From NCBI GenBank assembly GCA_965229525.1, contig OZ245886.1:1054001-1118000 (forward strand): 64,000 nt of DNA, in the 5' to 3' direction. This DNA comes from HXMU1420-13 sp965229525. GTDB taxonomy: Bacteria; Bacteroidota; Rhodothermia; Balneolales; Balneolaceae. How positions within the stretch are numbered: position 1 is the first letter of the stretch; each line of letters opens with the position of its first letter. The notes beneath the pieces are model-generated. The model was given only the letters and a program-made list of their open reading frames with translations, made no database searches and was not told where the DNA came from. Made by a program: the position numbers and the translations under genes. Of the stretch, positions 18,178 through 27,432 are shown in pieces.

Positions 18178-19854
18178 ATGTTCAAGAATCGTCTCGCTCC
18201 TTTGTGCCTTTTCGCAGCAATTATTTTTTTTGGTTTGCAATGCGATGAAGAAAACAGTCCCACCCTTTTTGATATGAATATTGGCATCACTCCTGATGGT
18301 GCAGGGTCGGTCATTCCTTCTCAAGATTTGTCGCTTTTAGAAAACGAAACTATCCAAATTTTAGCCCAACCATCTAATGCCTATGTCTTTGCAGGTTGGT
18401 CTGGAACCATCACCTCAAATGATAATCCATTAACAATAACTGTTACGGAAGATTTAGATTTAACAGCTAATTTCCTGATCAAGAATTACCCTCTCACAAC
18501 CACTATTGAAGGAAGAGGAGAAGTAGTTGAAACTATACTTACCGCAAAGACCGACTACGATCATGGTACAACCGTTCAGTTAATGGCAATGCCAGAAAAT
18601 AGTTGGGTTTTCACAGGTTGGTCTGGCGATATAAATAGCACAGAAGAAACCATAGAAGTTTTAGTCACATCAGAAGTTAACGTAACAGCGACCTTCGAGT
18701 TCGAAGTTCAAGATCCGGTACCTGTTGCTAAAACCAATGACACTAAAATTTATATGCATTACATGCCATGGTTTACTTCTGGACCATTCGATGGCTCATG
18801 GGGATATCATTGGACTTTACTAAATCGTAACCCGGATAATATCGTAGATGGAAGAAGAGATATTGCCTCGCATTATTATCCATTAATTGGCCCATATTCA
18901 AGTCAAGATCCAGATGTTGCCGAATATCATCTACTACTCATGAAATACGCTGGAGTAGATGCTGTATTGATCGATTGGTATGGAACCTATGATTTAAATG
19001 ATTATGCGGATAACCTGGCTGGATCAGAAAATTTGATTGATAAAATTGATGAGGTGGGCCTGCAATTCGGAATTGTTTACGAAGATCGAGTCACACAAGA
19101 AGCGGTAGATGCAGGTAGAGCGTCTACTCTCATTGAAGCAGCGACTACCGATTTTCTATATATGGAGAATAATTATTTTAATACTCCAGAATATCTTACT
19201 GTCGATGGTAATCCCTTAGCGCTTGCCTGGACTCCTATCGAAATTGAAAGTCCACAAGCTTGGGGGCAAATTCTTGGCAATGTGAATCAAGACTTACTCT
19301 ATCTGGCTTTATGGTATCAAGGTGGGGATTTAGGTGAATTCGGTGATGGAGAATATGCCTGGGTTTTTGGAGGTAATGGTAATCACATTAATGAACTAAC
19401 CAGTTTTTATAACAACCGTGCTAGAGGGTTGGATGTAGTAATCGGCTCATCTTATCCTGGGTTTGTGGATTTCTATCAGGAAGGTGGGGTTGGCAACATT
19501 ATTGGTTGGGAAATACCGCATAATGGAACTGCCACTCTCGATGCTACTCTTGCAGAAGCTACGAGGGCAAATGTGCAACATCTTCAATTGGTAACCTTCA
19601 ACGATTTTGGAGAAGGAACCATGTTTGAACCTACCATCGAGTTTGGGTACGACTTTTTAACCACTATTCAGGAATATACCGGTGTCTCGTATTCACAGAC
19701 CGAACTAGAGTTGATATTTGATTTATACCAATTGCGAAAAGAGTTCCTCGGTGATGCAGAAAAACAAGATCAACTCAATCAAGTATTCAGTTATCTTGTT
19801 TCATTACAGGTAGATGAAGCAGCTACCATCATTAATTCGTTGAAATCAGATTAG
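18178..19854 (+). CDS. GH99/GH71-like glycoside hydrolase with N-terminal repeats, lipoprotein-like
   Basis: A 558-residue exported protein. A hydrophobic signal ends at Cys23 (F-F-G-L-Q-C, a weak lipobox). Two divergent InlB-B-type repeats of about 70 residues follow, each with A-G-W-S-G or T-G-W-S-G (about 35-98 and 100-172). The rest is a GH99-like domain: I-Y-M-H-Y-M-P-W-F, then W-G-Y-H-W-T, V-D-A-V-L-I-D-W-Y-G and F-N-D-F-G-E-G-T-M-F-E-P, the last matching the W-N-E-W-G-E-G-T type motif of GH99-related enzymes. Known GH99 enzymes are endo-alpha-mannosidases or mannanases; the substrate here is unproven. It is convergent with the esterase gene, three bases away. Confidence 0.82.
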   Translation: MFKNRLAPLCLFAAIIFFGLQCDEENSPTLFDMNIGITPDGAGSVIPSQDLSLLENETIQILAQPSNAYVFAGWSGTITSNDNPLTITVTEDLDLTANFLIKNYPLTTTIEGRGEVVETILTAKTDYDHGTTVQLMAMPENSWVFTGWSGDINSTEETIEVLVTSEVNVTATFEFEVQDPVPVAKTNDTKIYMHYMPWFTSGPFDGSWGYHWTLLNRNPDNIVDGRRDIASHYYPLIGPYSSQDPDVAEYHLLLMKYAGVDAVLIDWYGTYDLNDYADNLAGSENLIDKIDEVGLQFGIVYEDRVTQEAVDAGRASTLIEAATTDFLYMENNYFNTPEYLTVDGNPLALAWTPIEIESPQAWGQILGNVNQDLLYLALWYQGGDLGEFGDGEYAWVFGGNGNHINELTSFYNNRARGLDVVIGSSYPGFVDFYQEGGVGNIIGWEIPHNGTATLDATLAEATRANVQHLQLVTFNDFGEGTMFEPTIEFGYDFLTTIQEYTGVSYSQTELELIFDLYQLRKEFLGDAEKQDQLNQVFSYLVSLQVDEAATIINSLKSD

Positions 19855-19857
19855 GAG

Positions 19858-20670
19858 TTAATTCTCTATTGATGATGAAAGTCGATAAACTTCTTTAAGT
19901 AATAATGGAATTGCTGGTTCAACCATGCCATGGTCATACCCATCTAATTCCATTATTCTGGTTTCTGTATGACCAACTACTTTCATCATTCGCATCATAT
20001 ATGCATTTTCCTCATAACGACCTAAAAGTTCTAATTCACGATCTCCGGTTATAAGAAGTAATGGTGGAGCATCTGTTCGCACGTGATAAAGTGGAGCATA
20101 TTCATCAATAATGGCCTGTTCACCTGGAATTCCGCGCTCTTCTCGTACAGTAAAATGCGTGATTGTATGACCGCTAAATGGAATTAAACCTGCAATCTGG
20201 TTTGCGTCAATTTCGTATTCATTCAAATAGTTTTTATCCAGACCAACCATCATTGCTAAATACCCCCCTGCTGAATGACCGCTCAAAAAAATCTTACCTG
20301 GATTACCTCCGTAATTCTCGATGTTCTCAAAAACCCAGGCAACGGCTGCAGCAGCATCTTCTATATAAACGGGAGCTTCTACATCCGGGAAAAGAGAATA
20401 GTTTGGTGAAACAACTGCAATTCCTTTTTCTTTTAGCCCTACTGGTAATTCTTTTTCACCTGCTCTTAGTCCACCACCGTGAAACCAAATTATGGTTGGA
20501 AAATCAGAAATATCCTCTGGGTAATAGAAATCCAAAACACACCTTGTACAGTTTTCCATTTCTGATGTAATTCTATAGGGAATATCAGCTTCAAACTGAT
20601 AGTTAGAATCCTGACTGAAGACAACATTTGACCAGAGAAGAATCAGCGAAAATATAAACCCGTTTTTCAT
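19858..20670 (-). CDS. secreted alpha/beta-hydrolase, probable carbohydrate or xenobiotic esterase
   Basis: A 270-residue alpha/beta-hydrolase with a cleavable signal peptide (to about residue 20, V-F-S-Q). The oxyanion motif H-G-G-G is at 64-67. The catalytic triad is Ser133 (G-H-S-A-G-G), Asp210 (T-G-D-R-E) and His247 (D-G-Y-D-H-G). These are features of the HGGG/BD-FAE type esterases that remove acetyl or feruloyl groups from glycans. It is the last gene of an operon with the GH27-like enzyme (two-base gap) and the repeat SGNH protein, which supports a glycan-deacylating role by context. Confidence 0.85.
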   Translation of the reverse strand: MKNGFIFSLILLWSNVVFSQDSNYQFEADIPYRITSEMENCTRCVLDFYYPEDISDFPTIIWFHGGGLRAGEKELPVGLKEKGIAVVSPNYSLFPDVEAPVYIEDAAAAVAWVFENIENYGGNPGKIFLSGHSAGGYLAMMVGLDKNYLNEYEIDANQIAGLIPFSGHTITHFTVREERGIPGEQAIIDEYAPLYHVRTDAPPLLLITGDRELELLGRYEENAYMMRMMKVVGHTETRIMELDGYDHGMVEPAIPLLLKEVYRLSSSIEN

Positions 20671-20672
20671 AG

Positions 20673-22070
20673 CTAATTGTTTGATAGTTTAATCACACGT
20701 ACACCATGTGGGGGGATAACATCTGAGAAAGAGTTTGCAATTTCAAGGTTTTCATGACTCCATAAGTCTCTTGTCTGATATTCACCAGAAATTCCAAAGT
20801 CGGTAGTAAAGTTAACAGATCTGGTCTGAGGAGTATCTTCCCGATTGAACAAAGCAAAAACTATTTCTCCATTTGAAAGTTGCCCCCACCAAATTTGGCT
20901 ATTTACATCTGTTGGATCGTTACTTAACGGTTTTCCAACAAAACCGTCTTTATTGAGCTGTAACAACTCTTCGTTTTGATATAGCCACAAATTTTCGCCA
21001 ATAGTGTTGTACTGATCTGCCGGGGACAATGGACCACCAGCCATAATGTGTAATGATATTACCGATTTTTTTTCATCATCGTTTGCCAGTGTATTAATTC
21101 GGATAAAATCACCATCTAGAATCATCTTCTCTTTTCCAGAAATACCTGACCAATAAATATATCCATCGAATGTATTGGCATATTGCGACCAATAGTCACG
21201 CCTTATTCCTCTATCCATTTCACTAAAACGAAACCACCCACCATCGCCCACATCTTCATTAATTCGAATCATATGTGCAAAACGTTGTTCCACCAAAGCT
21301 TCTTCTTTCAAAGCAGGCATCACCAATGAAAAAAATATTCCATGTGCATCACAAGCCTCTCTTATCCATTTCAGCGCGGTAATGTACTCTTCCCTGGTTC
21401 TTTTTGGGCCAACATTACCTAAGTTTTTATCAAAGCCATCTTCAAACCATGAAATAAAATCCACTCTTAAATACTTAATTCCCATTTGTGCATAATGTTC
21501 AACGTACCCTTTTACATACTCTTCGGCACCGGCATTTTGTACTTGCACCCAAGTAAACCAGAGTGTTTCTTCCTCTCGATCAATAATATTAGATAAAGGA
21601 ATATTCGTCCCTTTAATTCTTGCTCCAGCATCAACAGCGGCTAGATTTACCCATAAAGGATTGTCGTACATTCCTAAGTTTAATCCTCGTTTTTGTAGCT
21701 CATTAGCCCACCATGCATAGTCGTTTTGCCAATTTTTAGAATGCGTTGTGCGATACCCATATTCATTGAATTTTGATACATCTCCCCACCCATCTATAGC
21801 CACCATAGTATATCCGTATGGCTTCAGGTTTTCTTCAACCCAATTTATATTTGCCACAAAGGCATCTTCTGTAATGTAATTTTCTAAATCGTCTGGGCGT
21901 GTTATGTGATATTCATAAACACTCCAATATAGTGGTGCTTTAAATGGATTAGCCGGTATTTCTCCTAACGTAACCTCGCTATCAGGATCAGTTGAATTAG
22001 AATTACACCCCAGCATTGATACTGCTAAGAAGACTATAGATATAACTCTAATCCAACCTAACCTAATCAT
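20673..22070 (-). CDS. clan-D glycoside hydrolase (GH27-like alpha-galactosidase type), lipoprotein
   Basis: A 465-residue lipoprotein (S-M-L-G-C, Cys22) with a TIM-barrel of the GH27/GH36 kind. The likely nucleophile is Asp204 in Y-L-R-V-D-F and the likely acid/base is Asp273 in R-I-N-E-D. The C-terminal beta-sandwich ends T-R-D-L-W-S-H-E-N-L-E and I-P-P-H-G-V-R-V-I-K-L, as in alpha-galactosidases. The barrel entrance differs from classical GH27 (no M-G-W-N-S-W-x-x-F), so another clan-D activity is possible. It lies six bases after the SGNH repeat protein and two before the esterase. Confidence 0.78.
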   Translation of the reverse strand: MIRLGWIRVISIVFLAVSMLGCNSNSTDPDSEVTLGEIPANPFKAPLYWSVYEYHITRPDDLENYITEDAFVANINWVEENLKPYGYTMVAIDGWGDVSKFNEYGYRTTHSKNWQNDYAWWANELQKRGLNLGMYDNPLWVNLAAVDAGARIKGTNIPLSNIIDREEETLWFTWVQVQNAGAEEYVKGYVEHYAQMGIKYLRVDFISWFEDGFDKNLGNVGPKRTREEYITALKWIREACDAHGIFFSLVMPALKEEALVEQRFAHMIRINEDVGDGGWFRFSEMDRGIRRDYWSQYANTFDGYIYWSGISGKEKMILDGDFIRINTLANDDEKKSVISLHIMAGGPLSPADQYNTIGENLWLYQNEELLQLNKDGFVGKPLSNDPTDVNSQIWWGQLSNGEIVFALFNREDTPQTRSVNFTTDFGISGEYQTRDLWSHENLEIANSFSDVIPPHGVRVIKLSNN

Positions 22071-22075
22071 TATAC

Positions 22076-25000
22076 TTACTTCATAAGTAACATTTTTTGT
22101 ACAGATTGGAATTGACCAGCCTGTATTCTGTAGAAATACACCCCACTACTTAGCGCTGATGCATCGAAATTTACGACATACGAACCAGCATTTAGTTGTT
22201 GGTCTATTACTGTAGATACTTTTGCACCTAAAAGATTAAACACTTCAATTTTTACATCCGAATTAAACGGGATATCAAACTGAATATTAGTGCTTGGATT
22301 AAATGGATTTGGATAATTTTGATAGAGATTAAATCTTTCCGGGATATCCAACCCATTTTCTGTTTCAGAATCTACCGTGATGTTGGAACTCGCATACGTT
22401 GTGCTTTGTGCGATATTCTCGTACATAATTCCAGCACTTACTTCTCCTTCTGATAAGGGTGCAAATAATTCCAGGCTAGCCTGTATCACACTACCACCTG
22501 CATACACTTCAACTTCATCTTCATTTAGAGCTGACCTATGAAACATAAAGTTACGGTAGTTAGCAGTTTCTGGCATTCCGCCTTCTACCGATCCACCAAG
22601 TATAATATCTCCAAGTTCAAGACTCTCTGTTACTGATGAAGATTTTGTTGAATCAGCATAAATGAACGTTCTGCCCCATGCATAATAATGGCTGAGTGTT
22701 ATCGTATGCCAATCCCCATCATTCACAATTCTCTCGGCATAAACTGTATCATTAGCAGCTGATATATAACCAATATGTCCGGTTTCTTCATCTATCATAA
22801 CATAACCGGTTCCCTGATCGGTATTGAATTCACTTACGATTCCAGAACTATTGGTTTGTACTTCAAACGAAATAGTAAATGGATGAACGGTACCATCAGG
22901 AACATACGTAATAAGTGCCGCATCGTTTGCACTATTAATTGTAGTGAACTCTGTATTATTTAACACCGGGGTTGGCTTACCCGCATCCAAAGCATCAAAT
23001 AAAGATGGTACTATAGAGTAGAAAAACTCTCTATGCCCCGCTGTATTCGGGTGGAATGCATCAGCAATATATCCACTTGCCCATTTTCCTGTACCATCAT
23101 CTATTGCACCGAGCAAATTGATATTAGGATAAGGAAGTGAATTCAAAAAGATGTTCATTTCTTTAATGAACTCATATTCTGTAGCAGTATAGTCAGATCG
23201 GGTATAATTGTTAGCAATAATAGGTGTAAATCCATTTTCGACTGCTATTTCAGCTAACTCTACCATGTTATCCGCAAATTGATCCCAAATTGGCTGACCA
23301 CCACCTTTTATTCCTTCATTACCTAGAGATAAACCATAAACAACATACTCACCACAAGTTGGTAGTAAGTCTGTTTCATATCGCGCTAGTAGGTTAAGTG
23401 TTGTATTGCCTCCAATAGAAATATTGGTCATATCCCATTCGGCACCAAGTCCATCATTAAACCTGCTTTGCAATTCTTGCTCGAGCATATAGGCATAACC
23501 TTGATTATTGGTTGCTCCCACTCCGAATGCAACTGAGGAACCCATAATTGCAATAAGATTATCATTTCTTACTGGACAAATTGGTTCCGGTTCTGCCGGA
23601 GGTTCTACTTCATCAATTTTCATAAAACCCAGATAAGCGAAGCCTCCGGATTTCACAATTACATCTAAATGGATTTTTCCTTCTTCGTTGGCCATCAAAG
23701 TGTCAGTTACAGCCACAGAAGAATTATTTCCATTATATCCGGCTCCACCTATGTCAACTCCAGAAGTTATTAAGGTATCAACTACAGTTGTATTTCCAGA
23801 AAGTGCGTATTCGGTCACACGATCAGAGCTAGAATTTCTGGTACCAAACAAGTGGAAAACATATCCATTTTCAGAATCAAGCCCACCAATTTCTATGCTG
23901 CTAGTGTCTGTTGTAAAGAAATAATCTTCTGTTGCAGTACCAACAGCAAACTCACCTAATAATTCCTGATCCGGATCTAATAAACCACCATTAAGTATGC
24001 CATTAGACTGGAATGTTCTGGTAACTTTCAGATAAATATCGCTTGATTCATCAACTTTGCTGGTAAGTTTAAGACTGTCTCCACCCATAACAGGGTCGTT
24101 CATATTGTTCCAGGTATTATTATAGAAATCAGGACTTTCGGTAGAGTTACCATTAGTCCCATCATTCGGCCCGAAATCAACGAGAAACTGGTTTGCTGCA
24201 TTAACCTCATCCACTCTTAGCGTATTGATATACCCAAATCCACCCTCAACTGCAGATAGGCGCAATGTAATTCTTCCATTTGCATCCGGGCGGACGGGTT
24301 TTGTAGTTAGAATTACACTATTGTTCCCATTATATCCATCGCCGCCAATATCAGGCCCAGATGATTGTAATGTATCAACAACAATGTTAGATCCAGCGAT
24401 ACGGTATTCTGTTTTTCTGACATTTTCTGTGTTTCTGGATGCAAAAATATTAAATACGTATGCCCTGTTTAAATTTAACCCTCTAAGTTCAATGCTGCCT
24501 GAGCTGGTTGTGAAGAAGTAATCCTGTGTCGCGGTTGCTACTGCAAAATCCCCTAATTCCTCAAACTCGGGGGCTAGTAAACCACCATTCTGTATACCAT
24601 TTTTGCTTAGATCAGAGATAACTCGCACTTGTAAATTCGAGGCAACATTTTCTGAATCAACTAAATCGATTGGAGTGCCAGTGCTCGAAGAATTTGTTGG
24701 ATTATTCCAGTGATTACCGTTCACATCCGGGCTGGCAGTAATATTACCATTAGTAACATCATCAGGACCAAAGTCTACATAGAAAGATCTGTATAAATCG
24801 TCATCAATAATTACTAATGGTTCTGCTTCTACTGAAATTGTTACCTGATCGGTATCAAACAAAAGACCATCACTAACAGTTAGCTCAAAAGTGTATGTAT
24901 TACCGTCGGAAAGCCCATCAATCGTTGAATTTGCCAGACTTGAATCCACAATTACCGCACTAGGTCCGGCTATTTGAGTCCATTCGTATGTAAGCGGATC

Positions 25001-27283
25001 ATCCTCAGCATCTGTTGCACTACCATCCAGTTGATACGAAGTGGTTCCTGAATCTAGAAGTTGATCTTCACCAGCATCGGCAATAGGCGCTGTATTTGGT
25101 GCTAGTGGTTCAACATCCACCATATCCACTTTCATCAAACCAAGGTATGCAAACCCACCTTCAACTGCAGAAACGTCCAATTGAAGTTTACCTTCAGTAT
25201 CTGCATACAGCGTATCTGTAACTAACACTGTGCTGTTATTGCCATTGTAACCGGTACCACCTAAGTCGGTTCCTGAGGTTTGATGATTCCCAACAAATGT
25301 ATTGGCACCTATTATTGAATACTCCGTTACTCTGGTACTTGAAGTATTTCGTGTACCGAATAAACTAAATATATATCCTTTATCAGCGGCCAGACCACCT
25401 AATTCAAGGCTGCTTGATCCCGTTGTAAAAAAGTAATCCTGTGTTGCCGTTGCAATAGCAAATTCACCCAGCAAACTATTTTCTGGAGATAGTAAACCAC
25501 CGTGATTGATTCCATTCATTTGAAAAGTCTCTTTAACTAGCAGATACTTATCTAATTGGAGATTTGCTTCATCAACGAGCCATAATGTATCCCCACCGGC
25601 AGCAGGGGTATTAATGTTATTCCAATAGTTGTCGTTTAAATCGGGATTTGAAGTGCTGTTTCCATTATTTCCATCGTTTGGACCAAAATCAACAAAAAAT
25701 GAAGGTATTGTATCCAAAACTGCAGGGGCTTTTACAGTAATTGTAACTCGATCTGAATTATTTAGAAGTTCATCGCTTACTGTTAATTCAAATTCATAAG
25801 TAGTTCCATCTGATAGCCCGGATATATTAGTCGTTGCAGTCGTAGAATCAGATATACTTACTTCTGGTCCACTTACCTGAACCCAAAGATAGGTAAGAGG
25901 ATCATCGTCAACATCCGTTCCAGAACCTGTAAGTATTGCATCTGTTGTTCCTGCATCCAATAATTGATCATTGCCTGCAGATGCAACTGGCGCAGTATTT
26001 ACTGGAGTTGTTTCTACATCAACTAACTCCATTTTTAAGAATCCAAGGTAAGCGAATCCACCTTCAACAACGCTTACATCAAGAGTTAGCTTTCCATTAC
26101 TATCTGCAAAGAGTGTATCAGTGGTAACTACCGTGCTATTATTTCCATTATAACCACTCCCACCTAAATCCGTACCTGAAGTCTGTAAGCTATCGGTAGC
26201 AATGTTTGAACCCGTTACCTTATACTCTGTAATTCTGGTACTGCTTGTATTTCTTGTGCCAAAGAAACTAAAAATATATCCTTTGGAATCATTTAAACCG
26301 AAAAACTCGAGGGTGCTCGATCCTGTTGTGAAAAAATAATCCTGTGTTGCTGTATTGATCGCAAAATCACCAAGTAATGAATCTTCAGGGGCTAATAAAC
26401 CACCATGATTGATTCCATTCATTTGAAAGGTTGAGCCTACCTTGATAAAAGCCGAGGTAGCTTCGTTTGTTGTAGTGATAAGGCTTACAGAATCACTACC
26501 AGCAGCTGGAGTTATTAAATTATTCCAATAATTTCCGTTTGCATCGGGGCTAGTTGTTAGGTTTCCATTTGTACCATCGTTTGGACCAAAATCAATAAAT
26601 ACGATATCATTATCCTTCGGGATTTCAACCTGCGAGATTTTCATTAATCCGATATACGCAAAGCCACCTTCAACTTCGCTTACATCAATGGTTAGTTCAC
26701 CATTACTGTCGGCAAAAAGGGTATCACTAACTAAGACGGTACTATTATTTCCATTATAACCCGAACCTCCAAGATCTGTGCCAGATGTTTGAAGGTTACC
26801 AGAGTAAGCATTAGATCCTGTTATTGCGTAATTGGTGGTTCTTGTAGATGATGTATTTCTGGTACCAAAGAAATTAAATACATATCCAAATTCACTATCA
26901 AGTCCCTTTAGTTTTAATTGAGAAGAACCCGTAGTGAAAAAATAATCCTGGGTTGCTGTATTAATTGCATATTCACCCAATAGTGACGCTTCTGGAGTTA
27001 GCAAACCTCCATGATTTATTCCATTCATTTGAAATGTTTGGGTAACAAATAAACTGTAACTCGATGAACTGCTTGAACTGTTGATTAACGAAATGCTATC
27101 GGTACTTGCTGTAGGTACATTTATGTTGTTCCAGAAAACTCCATTTACATCCGGACTAACAGTGCTGTTCCCATTGTTTTGATCATTAGGACCAAAATCA
27201 ATAAAAAAATCATTAACTACTTGTGCCTGCGTATTTAGGCAAAGTAATACACTTAAAATTGTGGTTTGAAATAGTACTCGCAT
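22076..27283 (-). CDS. giant T9SS-secreted protein: five sandwich repeats, two PKD-like domains, SGNH hydrolase, LamG-like domain
   Basis: A 1735-residue protein with a signal peptide to about residue 20 (N-T-Q-A-Q). Five repeats of about 190 residues begin near 26, 228, 529, 832 and 1033, each with F-[IV]-D-F-G-P-[ND]-D, a T-Q-D-Y-F-F-T-T or T-E-D-Y-F-F-T-T segment and (in most) E-G-G-F-[AG]-Y. PKD/Ig-like domains lie at about 425-520 and 728-815 (A-P-[VI]-A-x-A-G-x-D-Q). The SGNH hydrolase is at about 1240-1425 with Ser1250 (G-S-S), a G-G-N block, and D1408/H1411 (D-A-F-H-P-N). A LamG-like domain (about 1440-1610) and a T9SS type A signal follow. It leads a three-gene operon. The repeats are probably glycan binding (inference). 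Confidence 0.85.
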   Translation of the reverse strand: MRVLFQTTILSVLLCLNTQAQVVNDFFIDFGPNDQNNGNSTVSPDVNGVFWNNINVPTASTDSISLINSSSSSSSYSLFVTQTFQMNGINHGGLLTPEASLLGEYAINTATQDYFFTTGSSQLKLKGLDSEFGYVFNFFGTRNTSSTRTTNYAITGSNAYSGNLQTSGTDLGGSGYNGNNSTVLVSDTLFADSNGELTIDVSEVEGGFAYIGLMKISQVEIPKDNDIVFIDFGPNDGTNGNLTTSPDANGNYWNNLITPAAGSDSVSLITTTNEATSAFIKVGSTFQMNGINHGGLLAPEDSLLGDFAINTATQDYFFTTGSSTLEFFGLNDSKGYIFSFFGTRNTSSTRITEYKVTGSNIATDSLQTSGTDLGGSGYNGNNSTVVTTDTLFADSNGKLTLDVSVVEGGFAYLGFLKMELVDVETTPVNTAPVASAGNDQLLDAGTTDAILTGSGTDVDDDPLTYLWVQVSGPEVSISDSTTATTNISGLSDGTTYEFELTVSDELLNNSDRVTITVKAPAVLDTIPSFFVDFGPNDGNNGNSTSNPDLNDNYWNNINTPAAGGDTLWLVDEANLQLDKYLLVKETFQMNGINHGGLLSPENSLLGEFAIATATQDYFFTTGSSSLELGGLAADKGYIFSLFGTRNTSSTRVTEYSIIGANTFVGNHQTSGTDLGGTGYNGNNSTVLVTDTLYADTEGKLQLDVSAVEGGFAYLGLMKVDMVDVEPLAPNTAPIADAGEDQLLDSGTTSYQLDGSATDAEDDPLTYEWTQIAGPSAVIVDSSLANSTIDGLSDGNTYTFELTVSDGLLFDTDQVTISVEAEPLVIIDDDLYRSFYVDFGPDDVTNGNITASPDVNGNHWNNPTNSSSTGTPIDLVDSENVASNLQVRVISDLSKNGIQNGGLLAPEFEELGDFAVATATQDYFFTTSSGSIELRGLNLNRAYVFNIFASRNTENVRKTEYRIAGSNIVVDTLQSSGPDIGGDGYNGNNSVILTTKPVRPDANGRITLRLSAVEGGFGYINTLRVDEVNAANQFLVDFGPNDGTNGNSTESPDFYNNTWNNMNDPVMGGDSLKLTSKVDESSDIYLKVTRTFQSNGILNGGLLDPDQELLGEFAVGTATEDYFFTTDTSSIEIGGLDSENGYVFHLFGTRNSSSDRVTEYALSGNTTVVDTLITSGVDIGGAGYNGNNSSVAVTDTLMANEEGKIHLDVIVKSGGFAYLGFMKIDEVEPPAEPEPICPVRNDNLIAIMGSSVAFGVGATNNQGYAYMLEQELQSRFNDGLGAEWDMTNISIGGNTTLNLLARYETDLLPTCGEYVVYGLSLGNEGIKGGGQPIWDQFADNMVELAEIAVENGFTPIIANNYTRSDYTATEYEFIKEMNIFLNSLPYPNINLLGAIDDGTGKWASGYIADAFHPNTAGHREFFYSIVPSLFDALDAGKPTPVLNNTEFTTINSANDAALITYVPDGTVHPFTISFEVQTNSSGIVSEFNTDQGTGYVMIDEETGHIGYISAANDTVYAERIVNDGDWHTITLSHYYAWGRTFIYADSTKSSSVTESLELGDIILGGSVEGGMPETANYRNFMFHRSALNEDEVEVYAGGSVIQASLELFAPLSEGEVSAGIMYENIAQSTTYASSNITVDSETENGLDIPERFNLYQNYPNPFNPSTNIQFDIPFNSDVKIEVFNLLGAKVSTVIDQQLNAGSYVVNFDASALSSGVYFYRIQAGQFQSVQKMLLMK

Positions 27284-27432
27284 ACCCTCCCCGTTATGTG
27301 TTAATGTTGATAAGTCCGCAGACAGATAACAGATTATTTTCTAAGAAATACGTACATGTGTCAGGCGAATCTTAATAGTTAATTTGTTTATTTATTGAAT
27401 AATTCCACTTTTGTTAAAACATTGTTGCTCAA

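Noticed and set aside
22076..27283. Possible tandem DNA repeat or CRISPR-like array
   Set aside because: The similarity is at protein level between diverged domains about 200-300 residues apart; there are no short identical repeats with spacers.
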